NCBI RefSeq assembly: GCF_965363235.1
Contig: NC_134850.1
Location: 30,282,102-30,346,101 of the forward strand
Origin: Mytilus galloprovincialis
Taxonomy: Eukaryota > Mollusca > Bivalvia > Mytilida > Mytilidae
Length of the DNA: 64,000 nt
Direction: 5' to 3'
The notes under the pieces are model-generated. The model did no database searches and was not told where the DNA came from. It saw nothing but the letters and a program-made list of their open reading frames with translations. A program made the position numbers and the translations under genes. Positions 10,300-21,658 of this stretch are shown here, piece by piece (the first letter of the stretch is position 1; each line of letters begins with the position of its first letter).

Positions 10300-12130
10300 T
10301 TGGCCCTATAGTCAATTATGTATGACAAAGCGTTCATTATGAACGTAACTCAGAAAACCGTTTGGGGCGGACGAAGTTTAAAAACCGGATAGGTTGGGGG
10401 ACATATGGACTGCCAATGAACATAAAGTATATTACATAGACCTGTGTTGCAAGGTTTGTCAATGTTAAAAGAGTATGACACTCTCTATGTACAAGCCATA
10501 TGATTGAAGTCGCCATTCTGGTACTTATACATTCCACACGGCCAAATTATCAAGGATTTTACTACCGATCGGTTGAAGACTAATTATAATATTTCGATTC
10601 CAAAGTCACTATCAGTAAACAATACTTGTAGAAAAAATGTGTTTAATCCAAATTTATTTTCATCTACTATTCCACCAGGAGTGCTTTATTATTACACAAT
10701 TACTTTGCTGTTATATGTATCAGTAATAAAACAGTTTATATATTTACTTACCCGGAAAATGAATTATGAGGAAATTCATGAAAAAAGGCAAAACAGAAAA
10801 AAAGATCAATTTATCCAACGAGCTCAAGACCAAATTGGAGTATATCCATCGATTTTTTTTTACTTAATTTTTGTTATCTCACCGTAAATCTAAAAAGTAT
10901 ATGTCCATCTTTTTAATTAAAATCATTCCAGGAAAAGTATTGTAATTTTCCTGCAGGAAGTTTTTCATAATTCGTTTTCTTCATTAAGACCTGCAGTGTC
11001 AAATAATAGACGTTGTATATTGAATAGAATTAACGACTGTACATGTATCTTCATTGAAGTAAAGGTAAGGTTTATCTCATAATAACAAAACAAAAAATAT
11101 ATCAGAAATCAAAAAAATTATTATACATATTCATGTTCAACTCAACATGATGTTTCATCAGATACATATAAGGAAATTAAATTAGCGAAACATGGGTAAA
11201 ATAGTGTAACTCAACGTGCATTTCACAATTTACAAATCACTATTAAGATAATGTTAGGGCATATTTAGTGATACATCCTTTTTACGGAGAAAAAAGGGGT
11301 GTAATTGTTTATATTTAAGGGACTGTAAAAAGTGGTCTTCAGTTAACGTGTATAAAATTCGGTACTAAAGGCAAATAGATCAGGGTTTGATTACGTAAAG
11401 TTAGTTAAATTCCACCATATTTTGCTATTGGCCCTAGTCCGGATATTGGAATTATATGTGTTTGCAAAGGAACCGTACCCAGGTTGTAATGGTGGTCAGT
11501 TGTCCTTTCAAGTAATTTTTGATAATTCTTATTGGTCTTTTAAATTAGCATGAACTATAACATTCGCTAGTTGTTGTATTTTTAGCTATAGATAATTTGT
11601 ATAAATCGCCCATTTAAAAAAGGAGATGAGATATGATTGCCAACTATCCATAAAAATTCAAATAAAGTGGCTGTTCAGTCAATTTCCTTTAGTATGAAGT
11701 TTACAATGCATTTTTAATGTGTGTCTGTTTTTCTCAAGAGGACCAATGTGTGGATAGTAAGTATCGTCCACTGTTCAATTTAGAATTCTATCATATATCA
11801 ATCTTATTGCTCCCCTTGTCCGTGGATATTTAATTTTGATGTTGTTGACAAAACCTGCATACAAGCCTACATAAATTTTCTTCCTTCAGAAGCACCACGC
11901 TAATTATGTGGTAGATTAGATTGATGTTTCACAGTACTCATCAGTGGCGTGAGTATCAAAACGTTTTAAGACCACATATGAAGTACGAATATAAAGATCT
12001 AAATAAAACTTGTACCTTATCAGCACAACCCTGACAAAAAAAGATTTTGTGTTAAACATGTTTTATATTATATCTCAATTACGTATTCCAATTGCAATCA
12101 CTTCGATTCTGTAATAAGATAGGGTATGAC
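10300..12130. other. Intergenic; no supported gene
   Basis: AT-rich sequence. A 127-codon open frame at 10504-10887 starts at a non-ATG codon, shows no recognisable motif, and is not credited. A short piece of repeat family A ('gagatatgattgccaac') lies near 11625-11645. The rest shows nothing recognisable. Confidence 0.4.
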
Positions 12131-12139
12131 TACCAATTA

Positions 12140-12345
12140 TGAATCTGTGCAGATTATTTTTAGATACAGAAAAAAAGAATAACTCCTTATTTGATGTGAT
12201 ACATTTACATCGGTAATGGTTGTTTACAGATTAGAATAGAGTTTGATTTCTAACTAACATCACTAAGATTGCGTTTCGTTTTCCTTTTTAGTACAGTTAT
12301 TCAAGTGCTTCACACTTATGATGGGTAATGTTCGATCGTTTTGCT
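12140..12345 (+). repeat. Dispersed repeat, inverted partner at 31.27-31.45 kb
   Basis: The stretch with 'ggtaatggttgtttacagat', 'taactaacatcactaagatt' and 'tagtacagttattcaagtg' is matched in reverse complement by 31275-31445. Non-coding. Confidence 0.65.
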
Positions 12346-12875
12346 TTAATACCCACGAACTGGTTTTTTTTCTCCAAGTTTACGATCCATGTATTGGGAC
12401 GTATTTCTGTTGTTTTTTTTCAATTTCAAATAGAAAAATTACTGAATTCTACGTATGTATCTATCATGCTAAATTAATTATATAAATATGGCCAATATTT
12501 CTGCTGACGTGAATGTTTCAGATATTATACAAATTAACTGGCATCATTGTAATTATGAAATTAAGTAAATGTTCTGTTTATAAGAACTATACAAAACTGT
12601 TACTAATAAATTGTTAAATAGTTTGAGTATACCTCAAATGATGAGTGAATGCATAATCCTACACAAATGTTACGCATTCACAATTATCTATTAAGGAAAG
12701 AATTAAAAACTTAAATTAAGATGGCAACTAGTGTACTATCCTCTATCGACTTGTGTGTGGCGAGTGCAAGCACGCATTTTAAATTCTGCAATATATTGAC
12801 ACGTTAATTCTTTATATAATTAATAAAAAAAAACCTCGGAGACGTACTTGACGCCTGAACACGAACAGTCTTTAA

Positions 12876-13320
12876 GGACATACACCACTAATTCATGGCC
12901 CCATTGCTTTCTATGTTAAATTTCTCCATTTCAAACAGCCACACCTCATTTGTATTAAGTTCAAATAAAGTGACAATCATTGCATGTCAAAGCAACACTT
13001 TATGGTGGCTTGTACTGAAAAAATCAACATACCTTAAATGGCATATAAGAAAGAACTGGTTCCCGGAACTTCGGATGTACCAAAACAGGTACTTCAGATC
13101 TGACAAACAGACAAAATGTACCCTCTTTTTAAAATTTGGTGCAGTTTTTTAATTAGTCAAAATATATAAGTCAAAAAGTGTTCAACAATGATCACCAATC
13201 CTTCATCTTAAAAAAAATAATTTGAAAGTTACAATCATGAGTAGGAACTATTTTGTGTTAAATATGTACTACTTTCTGGTATGTGCTTTCTAGCCGGGCC
13301 AAAACTAGTGGTGTTACACC
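12876..13320. mobile_element. piggyBac-type MITE with TTAA target sites
   Basis: TTAA tetranucleotides flank the unit at 12872-12875 and 13321-13324. The left end GGACATACACCACTAATT and the reverse complement of the right end (GGTGTAACACCACTAGTT) form imperfect terminal inverted repeats. TTAA duplication plus G-rich termini is the signature of piggyBac-type transposition. At 445 bp it has no room for a transposase and must be non-autonomous. The open frame at 12895-13152 lies inside it and is not credited. Confidence 0.75.
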
Positions 13321-13324
13321 TTAA

Positions 13325-14090
13325 ATTTGACCCCGGAAGCATACATATGACGTCACATTGTTTAGTTGACATACACAATACCATCAGTCAGGATTTTTCG
13401 TTTTTATGAAATTTTATAAAGAATTCAGGACTGAAATGGGCTTATGTTTTAGTTTTGCATTAGCGTAGATATAACTGTATTATATTTTGCAGCTTGGCCG
13501 ACAAAAAAATAAGTTTTACCGTCGTAAATATCCGTTTACTAGGTTTGCTACACGTTTAAATTTGAGACAGTCTTCAAATACATCAACATTATCTCTTGAT
13601 TAATGAAAACTGAACTTGTTGAGGTATATTTTGTGTTTCTTATTCAACCCAATAGCGAGATGGTTTCAATATCTTCAAACAAACGAATATTGGTAGATCT
13701 GAAATATATCAATATTATCCTATTCACGATCGTTTACCTTTGACTAAGTTTAGAATCGCATTGGTGATGTATGCATAGAACATTTGTATAAAGAAATATT
13801 TTATGATTTTGTGATACAAATCACACCATTTGTTTCCTCTTTTGAAACGTTTTAGATTTTGCAACACTGATGGCCTTTAAAGCCTACTGTAGCAAGTATA
13901 GGAAATAGTTTTTTCTTTGCTAAAGTCAGTACCGTAACATATAATACTGCTTCAAATTGTTCTCTCTTCTATAAGTTTCAAACAGCGGTATACTACTGTT
14001 GACTTTATCTATGAATAGTCGTCACATTGAAAGTAATACAACACATCCGTATTGTTTTATATGTTCTATGATGATTGTATTTACAACTTC
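13325..14090. other. Intergenic; small piece of repeat family D
   Basis: AT-rich with no supported gene. A short fragment of family D ('cagcggtatactactgttga') lies near 13982-14005. Confidence 0.4.
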
Positions 14091-14320
14091 TGAGCAGATG
14101 CCACTGCTGGTGGAGTTTTTATTCCAAGAGGGTTTCACAAGTCCGGTAGTCAGCACTTCTCTGTTGACATGAATCATTGATATGGTCATAACTTTGAATT
14201 TTTAAAATACTAAGACTTTTCTACCTCCGGAATAGATTACCTAAGCTGTGTTTGACATTTTAGTCCTAAATGCTTTTCAGCTTCGTACTTTATTTTTCCT
14301 TAAACAGTTTGTTTTCATTT

Positions 14321-14366
14321 GAGCGTCACTGATGAGTTTTGTGTAGACAAAATGTGCGTCTGGCGA
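14321..14366 (+). ncRNA. Hammerhead ribozyme copy, degenerate
   Basis: GCGTCA, CTGATGA (14329-14335) and a stem II hairpin (14336-14348) are present. The second core segment reads AAAA rather than GAAA (14349-14352), changing the essential G12. The cleavage triplet GTC (14358-14360) and TGGCG follow. Self-cleavage is not expected. Confidence 0.7.
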
Positions 14367-14503
14367 AAATACAAAATTTCAATCCTGGTATATATAGATT
14401 ACCTTAGCTGTATTTGGCAACACTTTTAGGAATTTTGGATATCAATGCTCTTCAACTTTGTACTTTATTTGGCTTTTTTTTTTTTTTTAACTTTCTTGGA
14501 TTC

Positions 14504-14551
14504 GAGCGTCACTGATGAGTCTTTTGTAGACGAAACGCGCGTCTGGCGTAT
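14504..14551 (+). ncRNA. Hammerhead ribozyme, type I, intact core
   Basis: The stem I 5' strand GCGTCA (14506-14511) is followed by core CTGATGA (14512-14518). Stem II is GTCT-tttgt-AGAC (14519-14531) and core GAAA lies at 14532-14535. A minimal stem III and GTC (14541-14543) precede the stem I 3' strand TGGCGT (14544-14549). It is identical to the 4603-4650 copy at every core position and differs only in the stem II loop. Stem III is very short, so dimeric action across tandem units is plausible. Confidence 0.85.
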
Positions 14552-14589
14552 ATACAAAATTTAGTCCTGGTATCTATGATGAGTTTATT

Positions 14590-16040
14590 TATTCGGCCTT
14601 TGGTTATTTTACCTTTAAGGTAAAAAAACACTATTGTATAGCATGTCGGACATACAACAATGTTATTTCCAAATAACTTCTTAGAAACAGAACTTATAGT
14701 ATAACAATTTTAAAATGTATGTACACAAGGAAATGTTACTCACACTAATTTTACGTGACTTTTTTAATTTGATTAAAATCATGAAAATACCATTTGTTGT
14801 TGGTAAATTTTACGTGATCTTCATGTGTATCTTAATACACAGGAAATTCACCTGCAAATTTGTACGAGCGTTTCTTGAATAATCTCGTGTGAGATGAACC
14901 CACTTTATCTAATTTTACATGTGTATCACAAAATTAAAATAAATTGATATAGGTAAATCCCTGATGATGGCGGGCCTTAAATGCTTAAACTCTTTCATAA
15001 ATGTTATACATTTATCATTAGCATATAATACAAAAACCGCCGAAACGTTAAATTAATGTCGGATTGATTTAAAGCAATTACAAGTCTAGTAATACTATTA
15101 TCATGTGATCAATATTTTGAATAAAATACTTATAGTATGTATACGGAGTCTTCCGAATAAAATTGTTTGCTATCGTAATTCGGATTGATGTTGGAATACG
15201 TGGATGTTAGGTGTCACTTTTATACTAAATACAAGTTAAGACTATATAATATTTCAAATGATGATTCACTATCATTGTGTTTCGATTTCCTTGAAATTAT
15301 ATTTTATATAAGTGTTTAACAATTTGTTAAGTGACCACCAATCTTTGTTTTGATACGAACAAGCCGATCGGAGACCTCAGTACTATTATTAACAAGCAGT
15401 TTTCTCTCTTTGATTTTGCTTATGTAAACGCCTCCTTTAAATCAGGCAAGAACTATTGTGGAGCAACCTGTGTTTATTCAGCGGACCAATGAAAAAGGGT
15501 AAGACATATTTGAATATTTTTGGTAAACCTATCCTGGCGTACACCCAGTCTCGATCCTTCAAATGATAACCTCATCGTTCTTTTTTATATCTACCTACTG
15601 ATGGGATATCGGGATGTCGCATTGCTTTTGATCTTATTGCTGATATTATGTCGTGAAGTCATCAACTTCTCCCTGGATTCGTACTGAATAGAACTAATCG
15701 AGTTGAAAATCGCTAACAAGCTTCACTCTGCAAACCGTAATGACGTCATTTGAGTAAAATTTGAATATAGTTTACCTCTAGCAAGTTTTAGTTAAAGTTT
15801 TGATTTTTCCATTTGATTATGAACTTTCCATTTTGAATTTTTCTCAGAGTTCGCTATTTTAGTTATTTTACTTTTTTTGGTACTTAGCAGACAATACGAC
15901 GTTGATGGTAAAACCCACTCTATGAAGTGGTTAAAATATCGTAAATTAGTTTAAACACAGAAACATCGTATAGATTTACCAATTTGTGATGTGATTTAGT
16001 TACTTGAGTAGTTTCTGCGTCATGAGAACACTACTGTATA
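14590..16040. other. Intergenic, nothing recognised
   Basis: About 1.45 kb of AT-rich sequence without a supported ORF or a repeat copy seen elsewhere in the window. Confidence 0.4.
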
Positions 16041-16046
16041 TGAAGT

Positions 16047-16582
16047 CCGTATAGCTTGAACATGCACGAGCATAACGTATTAACTAAGATATGTTCCGTA
16101 TAGAATGAACATGCACGAGTATAACGTATTAACTGATATATGTTCCGTCTATCCTGAACATGCACGAGTATAACGTATTAACTGAGATATGTTCCGTATA
16201 GCATGAACATGCACGAGTATATTGTTTTAACTGAGATATGTTCCGTATAGCATGAACATGCACGAGTATAACGTATTAACTGAGATATGTTCCGTATGGC
16301 ATGAACATGCACGAGTATAACGTTTTAACTGAGATATGTTCCGTAAAGAATGAACATGCACGAATATAACGTATTAACTGATATATGTTCCGTATAGCAT
16401 GAACATGTACGAGTATAACGTATTAACTGATATATGTTCCGTATAGCATGAACATGCACGAGTATAACGTTTTAACTGAGATATGTTCCGTATAACATGA
16501 ACATGCACGAGTATAACGTATTAACTGAGATATGTTCCGTATGGCATGAACATGCACGAACATAACGTATTAACTGAGATAC
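16047..16582 (+). repeat. 49-bp minisatellite, about 11 units
   Basis: Units follow the pattern 'gaacatgcacgagtataacg', then 'tattaactgagatatgttcc', then 'gtatagcat'. Units differ by one to a few substitutions (for example gtatta/gtttta, agatat/atatat). No coding reading is supported. Confidence 0.9.
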
Positions 16583-16704
16583 GTAAATGTAATATCATCC
16601 GGCAGATGATATATGTTACTGGTGACCGTTATGGAATAATCGTTTCACAAATGATATCGGATATGTTCCTTACGTTGTAACTACAATCCCCTTCCCTTTC
16701 ATGC

Positions 16705-16985
16705 ATGTGACCTACCGAATTAGACTATTTACTTGATTTGTTATAACAAAAGCAACACGACAGTGCCACATGTGGATCAGGATCTGTTTACCCTTCTGGA
16801 GCACCTGAGATCACCCCTAGTTTTTTGGTGGGGTTCGTGTTGCTTATTCTTTAGTTTTGTATGTTGTGTCCTGTGTTCTATTCTTTGTTTGTTTGTCTTC
16901 TTTCATTTTTAACCAGGCGTTGTCAGTTTATTTTCGATTTATGAGTTTGACTGTCCCTCTGGTATCTTTTGTCCCTCTTTTACTG
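16705..16985 (+). mobile_element. Penelope-like element 3' end
   Basis: Same 3' tail as at 2877-3175, containing 'gacctaccgaattagactat', 'ggagcacctgagatcacccc' and 'ggtatcttttgtccctcttt'. It is a non-coding truncated fossil and abuts an oppositely oriented coding fragment at about 16985. Confidence 0.75.
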
Positions 16986-17170
16986 GTGAGAAATGAAAAA
17001 TTGATAATTCGAAAGTTGAAATCATCCCGTGTGTCATCGATTTTAGTGTGAAGACGTCTTTCTGTGTCAATATTGTACAAAGTATCAAGGTATAAAGCAG
17101 TCCTTGTAGTATGAGTAGTATTCTTAATGTCAAGGTCACTGGAATATATGAGATGTAAGTACAGACTCAA
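16985..17170 (-). mobile_element. Penelope-like RT fragment, minus strand
   Basis: The minus-strand translation contains 'YSSDLDIKNTT', 'ALYLDTLYNIDTERRLHTK' and 'DDFNFRIINF'. This matches the block just after the catalytic motif of the element at 57.4-59.4 kb ('LSELEIKDTIDTDKSASYLD', 'DDFNFPIVNF'). The fragment is head-to-head with the 3' tail at 16705-16985. Confidence 0.75.
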
Positions 17171-17314
17171 AAATTGGCTATTCAGTGATAGGACATCATT
17201 AATATATATGAAGTAAAATTCAAGAATTTCGTAAGTAACTTTGAATCAATTGCTTACAAATAAATATCAAATCATCTATTGAATTTATCTGATTGTATCT
17301 TTTTAACAGGCAAC

Positions 17315-17734
17315 ATGGACAGAAACTCTAAAAACAAAAACGACTCTAGTGATGAAAACATATTTGACATGAAGAAAACTACGTACTGGGAAATATACGG
17401 TGTAAAACGTTTTCCATACCGTGGAAAGCGTAAGTTTACACCATTACTTTCCCAATCTTTAGGTGGAGGAATGGTGATCTCAAATGACGTGTTTGGATTA
17501 ACTATTAGTCAGTTTGAACGAATGTATAAAGCTTGTTTAGAAAGAAGGAAATCAAAAGAACAGTGGATACTGAACCTTAGATATCCTGACAAATCTTCAA
17601 AAGAATATCTGGAATACTTAGAGAACTGTACAGACTGTAATAAAGGTAATACATTTGTAGCATCATTCCTTAAACACAATAACACTATGGATGTTAAACT
17701 AGTTGCTACTGTTAAGCAAATCCAGAAACAGTAG
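17315..17734 (+). CDS. Unrecognised 139-residue protein, possible terminal exon
   Basis: An open frame starts at the ATG at 17315, six bases after a good splice acceptor (pyrimidine-rich tract ending tttttaacag at 17309). That suggests an exon with a spliced 5' leader or upstream coding exon. The protein is hydrophilic and lysine-rich. It has an aromatic patch (TYWEIYGVKRFPYRGKRKF, residues ~23-41), a glycine run (SLGGGM), a helical-looking segment (SQFERMYKACLERRKSKEQW) and a lone CTDC. No signal peptide or TM helix is seen. I do not recognise the family. Codon use looks gene-like and it has no repeat partner in the window, but it could be an old transposon remnant. No polyadenylation signal was fixed. 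Confidence 0.45.
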   Translation: MDRNSKNKNDSSDENIFDMKKTTYWEIYGVKRFPYRGKRKFTPLLSQSLGGGMVISNDVFGLTISQFERMYKACLERRKSKEQWILNLRYPDKSSKEYLEYLENCTDCNKGNTFVASFLKHNNTMDVKLVATVKQIQKQ

Positions 17735-17959
17735 TATATATCTTTAAATTGTCAAATAGAAATCCATCAGTCAAAAACAATAAGCCACGACAAACAGCAA
17801 ATACAATGTATAATAAAGGGAAATGAACGGTAAACAACACCATGGCCAATAAGTTAAAACACAAGGATAATGATAAACAAATTTGTCATAAGTCGTTTTT
17901 GATTATTTATAATTGTTGACCAGTGCAAGGGCAAAAACTAAATTGACAAAATGAATATA

Positions 17960-18160
17960 AATCGTGTTAAAATTTAATCTTAATCAAAGGCAAAATCAAA
18001 AGCTCAAACAAATCAAACGAATGAATAGCAACTGTCATAGTCCTGACTAGGTAAAGGCAAGTTCTTATGTAGAAATAGGTAGATTAAACCTCATTTAATA
18101 GCTTGTTAAACCTTTCAAGTGTAAGACAGTTGCATAAAAATATCATATCCGAGATGTAAA
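17960..18160 (+). repeat. Dispersed repeat family C
   Basis: Contains 'ggcaaaatcaaaagctcaaa', 'caaacgaatgaatagcaact' and 'agcttgttaaacctttcaag', shared with family C copies elsewhere. Confidence 0.55.
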
Positions 18161-18459
18161 AGTACCGAGCAAAGTTAACGTCAAAGAGATAGTAACAAAA
18201 GTAGAATCAATATTAAAGGGATTAATTTACGAAGACATATTTTAAAAACCTATAATACGTAATTGAGAACGTTTTATAAACAATGACTCTTATTTGTCTA
18301 CAGTCTGATGTTATAACCCCGACAAAATCAATAACTGCCAATAAAACATAGTTAACATTCAGGTACAGTCTATGAACACGTATAATATGTGTTAATAGTT
18401 CAATACCTAATTCTGAAAATATTAGTGAATGATATTAAAACAGGAATAGTTGAAAAAAC

Positions 18460-18650
18460 ACAACAAATGTGGTATGATATCCCATGAGACAACTCTTTAC
18501 AAGACACCAAATGGAACAGAAATTAACAGCTATAGGTCACCAAATTGCCTTCAAGAATGATCAAAGTCCATATTGCATATGGAAATCAGCCATAAAAGGA
18601 AATCACAATTCTAACAAGAAAACTAACGGTCGATATCGGTCGATTTGCAA
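18460..18650 (+). repeat. Dispersed repeat family A
   Basis: Shows the family A order: 'gtggtatgatat', 'gagacaactctttacaaga', 'attaacagctataggtcacc', then 'atcagccataaaagg'. The open frame at 18484-18714 follows this repeat and is not credited. Confidence 0.65.
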
Positions 18651-19630
18651 TTATTACATGCAATTTAAACTCACTCACAAATTAGGGTTGCAATTAAATC
18701 TTTATAAGTCATGAAATAACACCATTATCAGTTAGGTGTGTCTAAACCACTATTCTAAATTTACCCCAATGACGGTAGGTATAGTGTCCGGATAGGATCG
18801 TGGTTTTTCGAGTGAATCGGTCACCTTTTTTTCGATTGTAGATCGGGATATTTCGAGTGAATAAACATGCGATAAGGTCAATTAACTGCTATTTCGTAGT
18901 TACAATAGTTTTGTACATGACTACCCATCTTATTTTGAATATTATGATTTTTTTGAGAAAGAAAGAATCAAAATTTCCATGTATTAAACCAAAAAAATAA
19001 TACTGTCCGGGTTTCGAGAGTAACAATGAAAGAATCCTGGTTTTTAAACAAAAATTCCGGGTTTTTTTTTAAAGAAAATTTGAAAAAAAAGTATTTTTAA
19101 CCTTAAAAAATGACGTTTTCTAGTTAATACATATACCTATAGTTAAGGGAAGGACATTATCATATTTTACCAAAACATTCTGCTTCGTATATCAAAATTA
19201 ATCTTTTTCAAGTGGATGCAAATTGTCCGTTCGGAAAATGTTTTACCACAATTTTCCAGTGTTAAATTAGAAACTATTGGATACTATATCAAACGGTCTT
19301 TAGAACATAGTACAGGGGACTCATAATCTTTTCAACTTCACTTTATGCTTCTTATGTTTTTAAAAGTTAATATTATTTCTTGTGATGAACCATTGACTTT
19401 TAACAAAAAGGAGTAAGAATAGTTAATAATTTTAACACAATATATGTATGTAAGTCTCTATCCAAATTGTCTATGCTTACATAAGATTGTTGCCATCACG
19501 AATATTAATTCAATGTATACTGTACATGTAATTTATAAGCACCAATGGAACCTTTCTAACCTAATATGGAATAAACACGGTCTCCACGAGGTTGCTCTTA
19601 ACCAATCATATTTTAGAAATGTATAGGAGG

Positions 19631-21182
19631 CAGATATGGGGTAATCGTAATCTATTATCGTAATCGATTGTAATTGATTACATTTCCCCCAGTAATCGAC
19701 AGTAATCTGTAATCGAAGACATTTTCGATTACATGTTACGTAATGTAATCGATTACAGCAAAAAGTATGATGTAATCATCGATTACTTTTCGATTACATT
19801 TCGATTACTTTTAATTTGTAAAATAGTTTGATAAAATATAACCTATTTTAAAGGAAAATATGTATGTATGCAATATTCATCACTTTGAAGTACAAATAAA
19901 ATAGAATGTTCTGAGCTGCATTATGTTCAACCAGATCCCTACCAAAATTAACTTTATATATATCTAGATTTTGAAGCAAATGAATTCATGTGCTTGTCAA
20001 TAATTCAAGACCTTTTATATTAAAATGAGAAAATAGATTTAAAGTTCTGTACTACACTTAAGTAGTAAGGTAATAAGCTTATTTCTATTAAAATTCCTCA
20101 AGTCATAATTTTTAATCAGAGTTGGAATTTAAGTTTAGACTTGATAAACAGTTGATTTCTTACAATGTTATGATATACGTGTATATAAAGATTGAGAAAA
20201 TACACAAAATCCTTTTCACAATGAACTAATGCTTATGCATTGAATTCTTTTCAGAAATAGATACATGTATTCCTCTTTGACACTATAAATATATATTGTT
20301 TATAATTTGATCAGAGAATAAACAAAATCTTAAAAACACTTCATGTCTTTACTACTAACTTACTTACTTACTGTCTTTACTAATCAGATGATAAATCTCT
20401 TCAAATATCAATAAGCTACAGACTTTGTTTTTATTTCAATTACTGTATGATTATGTCTAATTAAGAGTGATATTTACATGATTTTGCCCCAGGTTATAAA
20501 TTGTACTCCATTGGCAGTTTTATAACCTGTAATTAGGGTGTTTATCCAAAAAAAAAGGATTAAATTATGCATCTAATTATAAATTTTAATCTTTAAAATA
20601 AGCTGAACAAAAAAATTCTTCTTCTTTTTATTTTTTTTTCAGAGAAAACTTCAAACACTGTAATTAACTACATGTATGCTGAAATGTACCTGTTTTCAAT
20701 GAGTAAAAACAATAAAACTATTTCAAGTTATTATGAAAGTAAAAATTTTCAAAAACCTTTAAAACAAATAAGTGCTAGATGAAATGCGATGTCATCTCTC
20801 ATTCATGTTGAAAGTAAAAATTTCAAGATTTATTTTTTCTTATCCTCAGTAACGTAGGAGATTCCATCTAGAAAACTACTGTCAACTTATAATTTGGAAA
20901 CAATAAATTTTTTTAAATGCTTTTTTTGGTAAAGTTCTATACTTTCACTATACAAATGTTGAGAAACGTAGTTGTGTTTAACTAACTTTATTTTTTGTTG
21001 CAATTTTGAAGCATGTAATTGTCAGTATTCGAGAAGTAATGTAATTACTTTTGATTAAGTAATCGATTGCAATCGATTACAAACAACAATCTGAGTAATC
21101 GTTTATTAATCGATTGCACAAAAACCACTCATGTAATCGATTATTAATCGATTACATTTGTCAGTAATCGTGCCCATCCCTG
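19631..21182. mobile_element. Non-autonomous hAT element with 8-bp target duplication
   Basis: The 8-bp direct repeat ATAGGAGG occurs at 19623-19630 and 21183-21190. The ends are CAGATATGGGGTAATCG and, in reverse complement, CAGGGATGGGCACGATTAC, the CAGGG-type terminus of many animal hAT elements. Both subterminal zones carry many copies of an AATCGATTAC-like motif (19639-19805 and 21040-21175), probably transposase binding sites. The 1.5-kb interior is AT-rich with no transposase ORF. Confidence 0.85.
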
Positions 21183-21190
21183 ATAGGAGG

Positions 21191-21658
21191 TAAGATAAAA
21201 AGATGTATACAGTGTTTCACAATCCACTTCATTAATAACGGGGGAATGTTCAATGTCACCTAGTCCAAAATGTTTCGATTCTGCGAAGACGGCTTTAAAG
21301 TTTGCGTTACTGTCATTTAATAGAGAATCCTTTACAATATCATAGTTTTACTGTGCGGTTGAGCCTTTAGGTATCTGTTAATGCCATGCCTGATGGCCTC
21401 CAGTGACGATGCTTTGTATCGTTCACCATCCCCTTTCCGTAGATCGACATAAAAATGACACAGAGTCTCATTCAGTCGGACACAATCAAATTTTTCAAAG
21501 GTATCATCTTGTTCTTTCTCCTGAAGATATTTCCGGAGTATATTTGCACAATTTCTGTTTGCTTTCAGAGTGTTTTCGGCATTCACATTCAATCTTTTGG
21601 CATCAATTTGTTCATTTGTTGTGCTTTCAAAACGTTTCGAACCTCTCGTCGACGCCAT
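21191..21658 (-). pseudogene. Crypton/KIAA1958-like tyrosine recombinase N-terminal fragment
   Basis: From the ATG at 21658 the minus-strand frame encodes 'NTLKANRNCANILRKYLQEK', then 'DCVRLNETLCHFYVDLRKGD' and 'SSLEAIRHGINRYL'. This is the SAM-like, phage-integrase N-terminal core found in Crypton elements and in animal proteins such as KIAA1958. The first frame stops at 21332. Similarity continues in a shifted frame ('YDIVKDSLLNDSNANFKA') to about 21191, so a frameshift (or an unlikely short intron) lies near 21345. The catalytic C-terminal domain with the recombinase tyrosine is absent. Direct repeats flank it, and the hAT element sits immediately downstream. Confidence 0.7.

Larger units (their letters stand above)
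14094..14585 (+). mobile_element. Tandem hammerhead-bearing element (dimer, ~183-bp monomers)
   Basis: A leader (14094-14215, with 'ccactgctggtggagttttt') is followed by two head-to-tail units. Each has 'gattacct(t)agctgt', 'cttcgtactt' or 'caactttgtactttattt', a hammerhead motif, and a 'tcctggtat' end. The CTGATGA cores lie at 14329 and 14512, a period of 183 bp. The first hammerhead is degenerate and the second intact. Head-to-tail repeats of short units carrying a type I hammerhead are the hallmark of retrozyme-like, circular-RNA-forming non-autonomous elements. A related single unit with the same leader lies at about 37085-37345. Confidence 0.75.

Noticed and set aside
10504-10887. 127-codon plus-strand ORF
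   Set aside because: Starts at a non-ATG codon, has no recognisable motif and no clear splice context. AT-rich sequence gives such frames by chance.
11900-11965. Minus-strand CACTGATGAG followed by GAAAC, hammerhead-like
   Set aside because: The spacing leaves no room for stem II and no cleavage triplet fits. Treated as a chance match or remote decay.
12895-13152. 85-codon ORF
   Set aside because: Lies wholly inside the piggyBac-type MITE.
16047-16582. CRISPR-like regular array
   Set aside because: The units are contiguous 49-bp minisatellite repeats without unique spacers, in a eukaryotic context.
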